Positions 56,779 to 64,000 of a stretch of DNA of 64,000 nucleotides are shown here, piece by piece; the first letter of the stretch is position 1, and each line of letters opens with the position of its first letter. The notes beneath the pieces are model-generated. The model worked only from the letters and a program-made list of their open reading frames with translations, was not told the origin of the DNA and searched no databases. This DNA comes from Rhodospirillales bacterium (lineage in GTDB: Bacteria > Pseudomonadota > Alphaproteobacteria > Rhodospirillales > WMHbin7): NCBI GenBank assembly GCA_016214125.1, contig JACRPC010000015.1:1-64000 (forward strand), in the 5' to 3' direction. The position numbers were made by a program, and so were the translations under genes.

Positions 56779-58128
56779 ATGGACGACATCAGCCAAGCCC
56801 CGAAGGACCAAGCCGGCGACGTTCCCAACGCGCCGATGACGGTGGCGGAGACCGGCCAGGACATGGCCTTCTTCGTCGCCCATTTCGCCAAGGGCATGTA
56901 TCTCGAGAATCTGGAGGACGCCGCCCAGTTCGCCGAGGCGACCAAGCTGCCCGGCAAGCTGGTTTCCGACATTCTTCAGGAAATGACGACGCGCAAGCTC
57001 GTGCAGGTGATGGGCTCCTCGGGCGTCGGCGCTGGGGGCGCGGCGCGCTACCAGCTCACCCGCGACGGCCAGCAGGCGGCGCTTGATGCCTGCAACCTCA
57101 ACCAGTATTTCGGCCCGGCGCCGGTGACGCTCAAGGAGTACCAGGACCGCATCCTTCTCCAGGGCATACGGGGCGAGCGGATCGGCAAGGAGAAGATCGC
57201 CCAATCCTTCGCCGACATCGTGGTGCCGGAAAGCTTCACCAAGCGGTTGGGGCCGGCCATCAATTCCGGCCATTCGATCCTCATCTACGGCCCGGCCGGC
57301 AACGGCAAGACCACGGTGGCCGAGAAGGTGGCGGCGATCTTCGAAACGGTGATCTACGTTCCCTATTGCTTCGAGGTCGACGGCGCCATCATCAAGGTCT
57401 TCGATCCGGCGCTGCACAAGCCGGTCGCTCCGGTTGCTGACGCCAGCAAGCAGCCGACGCTGCGCCGCGACCGCACCGACAAGCGCTGGGTGCCTTGCCG
57501 TCGGCCGGTGGTAATCACCGGCGGCGAACTGACGCTCGAGATGCTCGATCTCAAATTCAACGCGATCGCCAAATTCTACGAGGCGCCGATGCATGTGAAG
57601 GCCCTGAACGGCACCTTCATCATCGACGATTTCGGCCGCCAGATCGTCAGCCCGGAAGCGCTCCTCAATCGCTGGATCGTGCCCCTGCAAAGCCGCAAGG
57701 ATTATCTCACGCTCCATTCCGGCAAGTCGTTTTCGCTGCCCTTCGACGAGCTGGTGATCTTCTCGACCAATCTGGCGCCCGCCGATCTGATGGACCCGGC
57801 CTTCCTGCGCCGCATTCCCTACAAGCTGGAAACGCTGGAGCCCAGCGTCGAGGATTTCCGCGCCATCTTCCAGGGCGTCGCCAAGAAATCCGGTCTGGCG
57901 CTGCCCGACGACATCTTCAGTTACGTGGTGGCCGAGCTGCGCGACAATTTCAAGAAGCCCTTGGCCTGCTACCAGCCGAAATTCATCATCGACCAGGTGC
58001 TGGCGGCCTGCAAATACGAGGGCATCGAGCCGGCCTTTCGCCAGGATTTCGTCGCCGACGCGCTGGCCAATCTCTATGTGACGAAATCGAACTATGTCGG
58101 CCAGGTCGGTACCCAGCCGCCGAAATAG
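56779..58128 (+). CDS. Winged-helix AAA ATPase
   Basis: About 449 residues, cytoplasmic. The N-terminal ~25-105 region is helical and winged-helix-like (ATKLPGKLVSDILQEMTTRK, AARYQLTRDGQQAALDACNL). Then comes an AAA-type domain with Walker A YGPAGNGKTTVAEK (~172) and Walker B-like TFIIDDFGRQ (~280), plus sensor-like SFSLPFDELVIFSTNLAPAD and arginine-finger-like AFLRRIPYKLE. Related ATPases are common in alphaproteobacteria but have no assigned role that I know. ATG 56779 is chosen because GAGGGA lies 8 bases upstream; an ATG at 56770 would overlap that site. Confidence 0.75.
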   Translation: MDDISQAPKDQAGDVPNAPMTVAETGQDMAFFVAHFAKGMYLENLEDAAQFAEATKLPGKLVSDILQEMTTRKLVQVMGSSGVGAGGAARYQLTRDGQQAALDACNLNQYFGPAPVTLKEYQDRILLQGIRGERIGKEKIAQSFADIVVPESFTKRLGPAINSGHSILIYGPAGNGKTTVAEKVAAIFETVIYVPYCFEVDGAIIKVFDPALHKPVAPVADASKQPTLRRDRTDKRWVPCRRPVVITGGELTLEMLDLKFNAIAKFYEAPMHVKALNGTFIIDDFGRQIVSPEALLNRWIVPLQSRKDYLTLHSGKSFSLPFDELVIFSTNLAPADLMDPAFLRRIPYKLETLEPSVEDFRAIFQGVAKKSGLALPDDIFSYVVAELRDNFKKPLACYQPKFIIDQVLAACKYEGIEPAFRQDFVADALANLYVTKSNYVGQVGTQPPK

Positions 58129-58131
58129 GCC

Positions 58132-59835
58132 TTAGGCGGGCTCGGCGGCATCCGCCTTGGGAAAGACGAGGTGGAAGGTGGCGCCCCGGCCCTCGCCGGC
58201 CGATTCCGCCCAGATGCGGCCGTTGTGCCGCTCCATGATGCGCCGGCAGACCGCCAGCCCGACCCCGGTGCCCGGATAGGCCTGTTCGCCGTGCAGGCGC
58301 TTGAAGATGACGAAGATCTGCTCGGCGTATTTCGGATCGAGGCCGATGCCGTTGTCAGTCAGCGAGATGCGCCAGTGGCCCGGCTCGTCGGCCAGCGAAA
58401 AGACCAGACGCGGCGGCGTTCCCGGCGCTTGGAACTTGAGGGCGTTGCTGATCAGATTCTGCAGAAGCTGATGGAGCTGCATGCGGGTGCCCATCACCGT
58501 GGGCAGGCGTGGAGCCTCGATGGTGGTGCCGGTCCGCGCCAGCGCGTCGGCCAGATCGTGGCGGACGTCGTCGAGCACGGCATCGAGAGCGACCGGCTGG
58601 AAGGGCTCGACGTCGCTGTTGACGCGCGCGTAGGTCAAGAGGTCCAAAACCAGCGCGTCCATTCGCTTGGCGGCGCCGACCACGAAATCCAGGTATTCGT
58701 TGATTTCGCCGGGTCGCCCGGACCCCAGCTTGCGCTCCAGCAATTGGGAAAAGGACACCAGGGTGCGCACCGGCTCGCGCAGATCGTGCGAGGCGACATG
58801 GGCGAAGCGTTCGAGTTCGGTGTTGGAGCTCGTCAATCGATCGACCGACTGGCGCAGCCGCACCGCCAGATCGTGGCGCTCGCGCTCGCGCCGATGCGCT
58901 CGGACCATCAAGATCAAGGTGACGATCAACGTCACGGTGAACAGCACGCTGCGCAACGCCAAATTGCGATACCAGCCCTCCAAGGCGTGGTGGTAGCCGC
59001 GCGAGACACCGACGCCCAAGGGGCTGTCGCCCAGGTTGCGGAACACTCCCAGCCGCTTGATCCCGTCGCTGGTCGCCACCGAAGCCCGGCGGGTCATCGG
59101 CAGGCCGGATTGCTGATGGGCCTGAAATCCCTTCCCGCCCAGGCTTGCCCCCACATAACGCTCGGGATCGGGCAGACGATGGACGAAGGCGCCGCTTTGG
59201 TGGAACAAGAGCGCCGTGCTGTTCGGATAGTCCGGCCGCACCTGGGACAGGATGGTGTCGAAATAATGGGGATCGAGACCGGCGACGACGATGCCGCCAA
59301 AGCGGTTCTGGTCGTCGAACAGGCCAAGCGAAAGGGCGATGCTCTGATCGCCGAAGCGGGTGCGGTAGGGGGGCGAGACGAAGACATTGCCCTCCCCCCG
59401 ACCCTGGCGGTACACCTGAAAATATTCGCGATCGGATAGATCGGCGCCGATCATGTCGGGCGCGCCGCTCAAAATGACTCGGCCCTCCGCGTCGGTTACC
59501 GTCAGGGTGCGGATTTCCGGGAACAGCCGTCGCTGTTCGACGAGGTCGATGTCGAAGCGCGCCTCGGCCAGATCCTCCGATGCGTGCATCTTGAAATCGC
59601 CGGCGATGTCGGCCAGCAGGCGGTGAACGCTGCGCAGCAGACTGGACATTTGAGCGTCGGCGATGCGGGCGTTCGATTCGAGGTGGCGGAACTCGCGGTC
59701 CAGGGTTCGTTGATATTCATCATAGGCGAACCAGACCAGCGAGCCGGAAAAGGACAGCAGCAGGACGACGACGATCGACCAAATCAGCGGCAGTCGCCCC
59801 AAGGTCTTGAGCGCAACGCCTTTCGAAGCCTTCAC
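58132..59835 (-). CDS. Cache-domain sensor histidine kinase (copy A)
   Basis: About 567 residues. A membrane helix at ~12-33 (LIWSIVVVLLLSFSG) and a second near ~270-290 flank a periplasmic double-Cache sensor (LFPEIRTLTVTDAEGRVILS, LSDREYFQVYRQG). The cytoplasmic part has a HisKA with ELERFAHVASHDLREPVRTL and a HATPase with N box QLLQNLISNALKFQ, DNGIGLDPKYAEQIF and GTGVGLAVCRRIMERH. No receiver is attached and no response regulator gene is adjacent. It is closely related to the next upstream kinase. GTG 59835 is preferred because longer starts add a non-conserved tail. Confidence 0.86.
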   Translation of the reverse strand: MKASKGVALKTLGRLPLIWSIVVVLLLSFSGSLVWFAYDEYQRTLDREFRHLESNARIADAQMSSLLRSVHRLLADIAGDFKMHASEDLAEARFDIDLVEQRRLFPEIRTLTVTDAEGRVILSGAPDMIGADLSDREYFQVYRQGRGEGNVFVSPPYRTRFGDQSIALSLGLFDDQNRFGGIVVAGLDPHYFDTILSQVRPDYPNSTALLFHQSGAFVHRLPDPERYVGASLGGKGFQAHQQSGLPMTRRASVATSDGIKRLGVFRNLGDSPLGVGVSRGYHHALEGWYRNLALRSVLFTVTLIVTLILMVRAHRRERERHDLAVRLRQSVDRLTSSNTELERFAHVASHDLREPVRTLVSFSQLLERKLGSGRPGEINEYLDFVVGAAKRMDALVLDLLTYARVNSDVEPFQPVALDAVLDDVRHDLADALARTGTTIEAPRLPTVMGTRMQLHQLLQNLISNALKFQAPGTPPRLVFSLADEPGHWRISLTDNGIGLDPKYAEQIFVIFKRLHGEQAYPGTGVGLAVCRRIMERHNGRIWAESAGEGRGATFHLVFPKADAAEPA

Positions 59836-60012
59836 GCGGTGCCCCCGGCGGATGGATGAAAGAGGGTTTCGGGCCGAGCGCCCGAGCGCGGCGATGATAG
59901 GAGCCGGCCGGCCGCCGCACAATCAGTAACCATCCGAAATCATTTAATTTTTCAGATAATCGGCGCCAGCGATCTTCTACCGGCGCGTATTTCGGCGGCG
60001 GGCCTGTCAACC

Positions 60013-61692
60013 CTATTTCGGGAAGCGCAGGTGAAACACCGAGCCTTGGCCGTCGCCCGCCGATTCGACCTGGATGTCGCCGCCATGGCGTTCCATGATC
60101 CTCCGGCAGATCGCCAGCCCGACGCCGGTGCCCGGATAGGCCTTTTCGGTGTGCAGGCGCTTGAAGATGACGAAGATCTGTTCGGCGTATTTCGGATCGA
60201 TGCCGATGCCGTTGTCGGCCAGGGAAATCCGCCAGCGTTGCGGCTCGTCGCCCACCGTGACGACGATTTGTGGCGGCTGCCCGGGCCTTTGGAATTTGAG
60301 GGCGTTGCTGATCAGGTTCTGAAAGAGCTGATGGAGCTGCATGCGGGCGCCCATCACCGTGGGCAGGGGCGGGGCCTCGAGGGTGGCGCCGGTGCGGCGG
60401 ATGGCGTCGCCCAGATCGTGGTGGACCTCGGCCAGAACCCGATCGAGATCGACCGGCTCGAAGGAATCAAGGTCGCTGTTGACCCGAGAATAGGCCAACA
60501 GGTCGCTCACCAGATGATCCATGCGCCTTGCGGCGCGGACCACGAAATCCAGATAGTCGTTGATCTCGGTCGGTCGGTCGGGCCCTAGCTTGCGCTCGAG
60601 CATTTGGGAAAAGGACACCAGGGTGCGCACCGGCTCGCGCAGATCGTGCGAGGCGACATAGGCGAAGCGCTCAAGCTCGATGTTGGAGCTGGTCAGCCGA
60701 TCGACCGATTGGCGGAGCCGGTTTCCCATCTCCTGGCGCTCGCGCTGGCGGCGATGGGCGATCGCCGTCATCCCCAAGACGACGGCTGCCGCCAGTCCGA
60801 ACACCAGCAGACGAACGGCGATGTTGCGGCGCCAGTCGGCGACCACGTCGTCGTAGCCGCGCGTCACCGCGACCGCCAATTTCGTCTCGCCGATGGTGCG
60901 GATGGCGTAAAGCCGCCTGACGCCGTCGCTGGCCGCCATGGCGATGTTGCGGGTCATCGTCTGGCCGGATTGGAGGTGTTGGCGCACCGCCGTGTTCCCG
61001 GCGATGCTGATGCCGAAATAGCGTTCCGGATCGGGCAGCCGATGCACGACCTCGCCACTAAACAGAAACAGCGCCGCCGAGCTTTCGGCGCCGCTGGGCA
61101 AAAGCTGGGCCAGCACGGCTTCGAAATATTTGGGATCGACGCCGGAAACCACCGTGCCCTGAAAGCGCTTTTGGGAATCGTAGATGGCGACCGAGAAGGC
61201 GATGCTCTGATCGCCGAAGCTCGTTTTGAACGGGCGCGAGGCGTAGAAATTGGGCTCGAGCGGCTTGTCGAGATGGGCGACGAAATAATCGCGCTTCGAG
61301 GAATCGAAGCCCTTCAGGTTCGGATTGGCGGAAAGCGTCACGCGGCCTTCGGCGTTCACCACCACCAGCGAGCGGATTTCCGGAAAACTGCGCTTCTGGG
61401 CCTGAAGGAAAAGGTCGTATTCGGCCTCTTTCTCCGGCGCCAGGGTCGCTTGATCCTCGGCGATGTCGTTGAGCAGGCGATTCAAGTTGCGCAACAGGCC
61501 GGTAAGTTGGGCGTCGGCGATGCGGGCGTAGGATTCCAGATGGCTGAATTCCAGCTCCAGGGATCGCCGATAGTCGTCGTAAGAAAACCAGGCAAAGGAA
61601 CCGCCCAGAGTCAGCAGCATGAAGGCGGCGATCGACCACACCAATCGCACGCGCCGCAATCCCGTTTTTGCGATGTCGATCGGCCGTCTCAC
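60013..61692 (-). CDS. Cache-domain sensor histidine kinase (copy B)
   Basis: 559 residues, with the same architecture as copy A: membrane helix ~17-36, periplasmic Cache sensor (SFPEIRSLVVVNAEGRVTLS, DSSKRDYFVAHLDKP), second helix ~265-285, HisKA ELERFAYVASHDLREPVRTL and HATPase QLFQNLISNALKFQ, DNGIGIDPKYAEQIF, GTGVGLAICRRIMERH. The kinase halves are nearly identical to copy A while the sensor halves differ clearly. This fits a tandem duplication followed by change of ligand. No partner response regulator is next to it. Confidence 0.87.
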   Translation of the reverse strand: MRRPIDIAKTGLRRVRLVWSIAAFMLLTLGGSFAWFSYDDYRRSLELEFSHLESYARIADAQLTGLLRNLNRLLNDIAEDQATLAPEKEAEYDLFLQAQKRSFPEIRSLVVVNAEGRVTLSANPNLKGFDSSKRDYFVAHLDKPLEPNFYASRPFKTSFGDQSIAFSVAIYDSQKRFQGTVVSGVDPKYFEAVLAQLLPSGAESSAALFLFSGEVVHRLPDPERYFGISIAGNTAVRQHLQSGQTMTRNIAMAASDGVRRLYAIRTIGETKLAVAVTRGYDDVVADWRRNIAVRLLVFGLAAAVVLGMTAIAHRRQRERQEMGNRLRQSVDRLTSSNIELERFAYVASHDLREPVRTLVSFSQMLERKLGPDRPTEINDYLDFVVRAARRMDHLVSDLLAYSRVNSDLDSFEPVDLDRVLAEVHHDLGDAIRRTGATLEAPPLPTVMGARMQLHQLFQNLISNALKFQRPGQPPQIVVTVGDEPQRWRISLADNGIGIDPKYAEQIFVIFKRLHTEKAYPGTGVGLAICRRIMERHGGDIQVESAGDGQGSVFHLRFPK

Positions 61693-61740
61693 CCGCGCTC
61701 CCTGGAAGCCCTTGATTGTATTTGTTTCTAGCGAAACGTC

Positions 61741-61749
61741 ATTATAGCA
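61741..61749 (-). promoter_or_regulatory. Extended -10 promoter of kinase copy B
   Basis: On the minus strand the sequence reads TGCTATAAT, a perfect TATAAT with the TGn extension, about 50 bases before the kinase start at 61692. A good -35 is not needed for an extended -10 and none is obvious. Confidence 0.5.
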
Positions 61750-61947
61750 CGGCGCCCATCCCCGTAGAATCCCTTAGATACCCGAAGACGCATCGACAAA
61801 TGAGCGGCGGAAAAAGAGGGGCGGCACGACCGAAGCGGCCGCCCCCCGCTGATCTTGCCATCCCGCCTCCCCATCAATCCCCTCGACAAGGACGGTCCGG
61901 GCGTGGATCATTTGCCGGACGATCAACGCAACCGAGGAGGGATGGGT

Positions 61948-62625
61948 ATGTTCAAGCGACTTGCCGCACTGTCGGCCGGGTTGGCGGTTCTCGCCGCCCA
62001 GCCGGCCTTGGCCCAGGAAAAGGCCAAGCCGATCGAGGGTCCGATGACCTTCTTCGTCACCAGCGTCAATCCGGGCAAGGGCGCCGATCTGGGCGGCCTC
62101 AAGGGGGCCGACAAACATTGCCAGGACCTGGCCAAGACCCAAGGGGCGGGCAAGAAGACTTGGCGGGCCTATCTGTCCACCCAGGCCGCCGGCAAGGACA
62201 AGGCGGTCAACGCGCGCGATCGCATCGGCAAGGGGCCGTGGAAGAACGCCAAGGGCGAGGTGGTCGCCACCAGCGTCGCCGATCTGCACAGCCCCAACAA
62301 CAAGCTGACCAAGCAAACCGCGATCACCGAGCGCGGCGAGATCGTCAAGGGCCGGGGCGACACCCCCAACATGCACGACGTGCTCACCGGCTCGCAGGAT
62401 GACGGCACCGCCTTCCCGCCCGGCGAGGATCGCACCTGCGGCAACTGGACGAAGAGCGGCGCCGAGGGCGCGGCCTTCGTCGGCCATCACGACCGCATCG
62501 GGCTTAACGATTCGGCGCCGATGAAATCGTGGAACTCCTCGCACGCCTCGCGCGGCGGCTGCAGCATGGATGCGTTGAAGAGCACCGGCGGCGCCGGCCT
62601 CTATTACTGCTTCGCGGTGAAGTAG
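61948..62625 (+). CDS. Secreted lectin-like (endostatin/C-type-lectin-fold) protein
   Basis: About 225 residues with a signal peptide (~1-23, ALSAGLAVLAAQPALAQ). The mature part starts MTFFVTSVNPGKGADLGGLK, then ADKHCQDLA, KTWRAYLSTQ, then a C-terminal half with TCGNWTKSG, GHHDRIGLND, SWNSSHASRGGC and GGAGLYYCFAVK. Paired Cys and Trp residues in this order are typical of exported proteins with a C-type-lectin/endostatin-like fold. The ligand is unknown. ATG 61948 is chosen because GAGGAGG is 7 bases upstream. A strong terminator follows. Confidence 0.7.
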   Translation: MFKRLAALSAGLAVLAAQPALAQEKAKPIEGPMTFFVTSVNPGKGADLGGLKGADKHCQDLAKTQGAGKKTWRAYLSTQAAGKDKAVNARDRIGKGPWKNAKGEVVATSVADLHSPNNKLTKQTAITERGEIVKGRGDTPNMHDVLTGSQDDGTAFPPGEDRTCGNWTKSGAEGAAFVGHHDRIGLNDSAPMKSWNSSHASRGGCSMDALKSTGGAGLYYCFAVK

Positions 62626-62645
62626 GCCGCTTCGGGCTAACAAAA

Positions 62646-62676
62646 AAAACCGGGCGCGGTGGCCGCGCCCGGTTTT
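62646..62676. terminator. Strong bidirectional rho-independent terminator
   Basis: A perfect 14+14 bp stem (62646-62659 with 62663-62676) with loop TGG, flanked by an A-run on the left (62642-62649) and TTTT on the right. It ends the lectin-like gene from the left and the binding-protein gene (stop at 62695) from the right. Confidence 0.93.
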
Positions 62677-62694
62677 CCTTTGGTCGAATCGTCT

Positions 62695-63681
62695 CTAGGG
62701 CAGGAGGGCGTCGGTGTAGAGATCGCCCGGCGCGCCCTTCGAGGGGATGATCTTTTCGTTGAAATAGAAGTCCTGCAGCTTGGTGAGCTTGGCGACGTTC
62801 ATCTGCCCAAGCTTGGCTTGGCCGGGATAGACCATGGTGTTGTAAAGCGTGAGCGTGCGCACCATCTCGGGCAGGCGTTCGGCGTTCGACGGCACCGCCT
62901 TGACGAAATCCTCGGCCGCCTTCTTAGGATCGTCCATCACGTCCTTCATGCCGCGCAGCGTCGCCTTGACGAATTTGCGGATCATCGCCGGGTTCTTGGC
63001 GATCGTCTCGTCCGAGGCCATGATCACCTGGGCCATCGAGGGGAAAAAGGAGTCGGTGGGGAAGATCTTGATCTTGGCGCCGGTGGCTTCCGCCGAGGCC
63101 ACCCAGTCCGGCACCCCAAACATCGAATCGACCTGGCGGGCGGCGAAGAACTTCCAGACGTTGGTGGGGCCGACCGCCTGGGCCTCGATGTCGTCCTTGC
63201 CAAGCTTGGCCGAAGCCAGCGCGCCCAAAAGCGCGTAATAGCCGGTGTCCTGAAGCGCGACCACGGTCACCTTCTTGCCCTTCAGATCGGCCGGGCCGTT
63301 GATGCCGCTGTCGGCATGCGCGGTCATGGCGATTAACGCGCCGCCGCCCAACAGGGCCACCGCCTTCACCGGCACGCCGTTGGGGCGGACCAGGATGACG
63401 CTGTCGGCGATACCGCCGCCCAGTTGGGCGTTGCCGGCGCCGATCTGCTTGGCGACGTCGACGCCGCCCTTGCCGGTTTGGAATTCAACGTCAAGCCCCT
63501 CGGCCTTGTAGTAGCCCTTGTGCTGGGCGAGCGTGAAGGGGGCGAAAGCGGGCAGGCTGGCCAGCGAGGGGAAGAGATAGGTGATCTTTTCCTGGGCCAG
63601 GGCCGGCCCGCTCCACAGCACGGCCATGGCGGCCAGCGCGGCCATCCAGCGGCCGGTCATTTGGTAACTTCCTGATTTCAT
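62695..63681 (-). CDS. NitT/TauT-type ABC transporter substrate-binding protein
   Basis: 328 residues with a signal peptide (~1-29, ending GPALAQ). The mature fold is of the SsuA/THI5/NMT1 kind: PAFAPFTLAQHKGYYKAEGL, QIGAGNAQLGGGIADSVILV, DLKGKKVTVVALQDTGYYAL and AAEDFVKAVPSNAERLPEMV. These bind sulfonates, pyrimidine precursors, nitrate or aromatic acids. No permease or ATPase follows within the window: downstream is the shared terminator. It is divergent from a xanthine-dehydrogenase-family gene across an operator-like palindrome, so it may supply that enzyme's substrate. Confidence 0.82.
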   Translation of the reverse strand: MKSGSYQMTGRWMAALAAMAVLWSGPALAQEKITYLFPSLASLPAFAPFTLAQHKGYYKAEGLDVEFQTGKGGVDVAKQIGAGNAQLGGGIADSVILVRPNGVPVKAVALLGGGALIAMTAHADSGINGPADLKGKKVTVVALQDTGYYALLGALASAKLGKDDIEAQAVGPTNVWKFFAARQVDSMFGVPDWVASAEATGAKIKIFPTDSFFPSMAQVIMASDETIAKNPAMIRKFVKATLRGMKDVMDDPKKAAEDFVKAVPSNAERLPEMVRTLTLYNTMVYPGQAKLGQMNVAKLTKLQDFYFNEKIIPSKGAPGDLYTDALLP

Positions 63682-63819
63682 GACAAATCTCCCTATATCC
63701 GTTTGTTGGACTTGGCGCTATTCGATGCGGGAACGGCCCTCTCTGTCAAGCCCAAGCTGGACGAAAGCGCGCATCGCCCCCATTTCTCATCATGGCAGGA
63801 AAGCCAAATCCCGTCATCA

Positions 63820-63842
63820 AATAACGAACGATATTCGTTATT
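63820..63842. promoter_or_regulatory. Perfect 9+9 bp palindrome, probable regulator operator
   Basis: AATAACGAA (63820-63828) and TTCGTTATT (63834-63842) are exact inverted repeats with spacer CGATA. A consensus -35 TTGACA (63841-63846) overlaps its right edge, pointing to the gene starting at 63917. The symmetry and length are typical of TetR- or MarR-type repressor sites. It sits between divergent transport and oxidoreductase genes. The rest of 63682-63916 shows nothing else recognisable. Confidence 0.7.
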
Positions 63843-63916
63843 GACAGATTGGAATCGTTTTGCAACGCTTCGGCCAAGGCCAAAACGAAAAAGGTCGGTT
63901 TGGGAAGGCGAACGCC

Positions 63917-64000
63917 ATGAACAAGCTCAACGAATACGCCGTCATCGGCAAGAAGACGACCAAGACCGACGCGGTCGCCAAGGTAACCGGCGGCGCCCGC
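63917..64000 (+). CDS. Xanthine dehydrogenase-family molybdopterin-binding subunit, N-terminal fragment
   Basis: The first 28 codons are in the window and read MNKLNEYAVIGKKTTKTDAV, followed by AKVTGGAR. The pattern VIGKxxxKxDAxxKVTGxAR is the standard opening of the large molybdenum subunit of xanthine dehydrogenase, aldehyde oxidase and 4-hydroxybenzoyl-CoA reductase. The substrate cannot be told from this fragment. It lies divergent from a NitT/TauT-type binding-protein gene and downstream of a palindrome. Confidence 0.75.
   Translation, partial: MNKLNEYAVIGKKTTKTDAVAKVTGGAR

Overview
The window is about 64 kb of GC-rich, densely coded bacterial chromosome, almost certainly from an alphaproteobacterium of the Rhodospirillales type (Magnetospirillum/Rhodospirillum-like). 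The reasons are 5-aminolevulinate synthase (C4 haem route), a general L-amino acid aapJQMP transporter, hopanoid genes hpnC/hpnE, folate-dependent TrmFO, a DUF721/mutY pair, a GTTC-N7-GTTC-like SOS box, chemoreceptors with PilZ domains and many c-di-GMP proteins. Taxonomy is inferred from gene content and recognised protein families; no database search was run.

Layout. 1-121: 5' end of an IS630-type transposase and its probable insertion edge. 135-5638 (minus): apparent operon of a PilZ-containing chemoreceptor, a STAS protein, a receiver-HATPase protein, a SpoIIE-type phosphatase and a methyltransferase. 5867-10886 (plus): aapJQMP and an M23-like peptidase. 10893-11617 (minus): a broken RelE/HigB-type toxin with an intact antitoxin. 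11661-15698: divergent uvrA and ssb sharing a LexA-like box, then an HD-like protein. 15700-20686 (minus): ankyrin protein, two cyclophilins, coaD, gyrA. 20964-22445: LplT-like carrier and tRNA-Lys. 22768-30605 (plus): hydantoinase/oxoprolinase-type HyuA-HyuB and a complete ABC importer. 30874-35545 (plus): a molybdenum hydroxylase pair (IorA/IorB type) translationally coupled to soxXYZA. 35570-37634 (minus): FkbM methyltransferase and hemA. 37885-45482: a GGDEF/EAL protein, a J-domain protein, pyrE, ubiD and an HD-GYP protein. 45448-53548: dciA-like gene, mutY, a PAS protein, a tandem-repeat protein, rhodanese, trmFO, a squalene/phytoene-synthase-like pseudoenzyme, hpnC, hpnE and a VapB-like antitoxin remnant. 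53641-58128: sodB, copA and a winged-helix AAA ATPase. 58132-61692 (minus): two closely related sensor kinases. 61948-64000: a secreted lectin-like protein, a strong terminator, a NitT/TauT-type binding protein and the start of a xanthine-dehydrogenase-family subunit beyond a perfect 9+9 bp operator-like palindrome.

The signalling content is high: a PilZ chemoreceptor linked to a partner-switching module, a cyclase-degenerate GGDEF/EAL protein, an HD-GYP phosphodiesterase with a large insertion, an Aer-like PAS protein and two orphan kinases. Metabolically the window suggests amino-acid and hydantoin-like nitrogen scavenging, molybdenum-hydroxylase oxidation feeding c-type cytochromes, thiosulfate chemistry and hopanoid synthesis.

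The best candidates for something undescribed are (1) the chemoreceptor-PilZ/STAS/REC-HATPase/pseudoreceiver-PP2C operon and (2) the iorAB-soxXYZA cluster that has no soxB or soxCD here and a SoxY with an altered C-terminal arm. Neither can be called new without searches.
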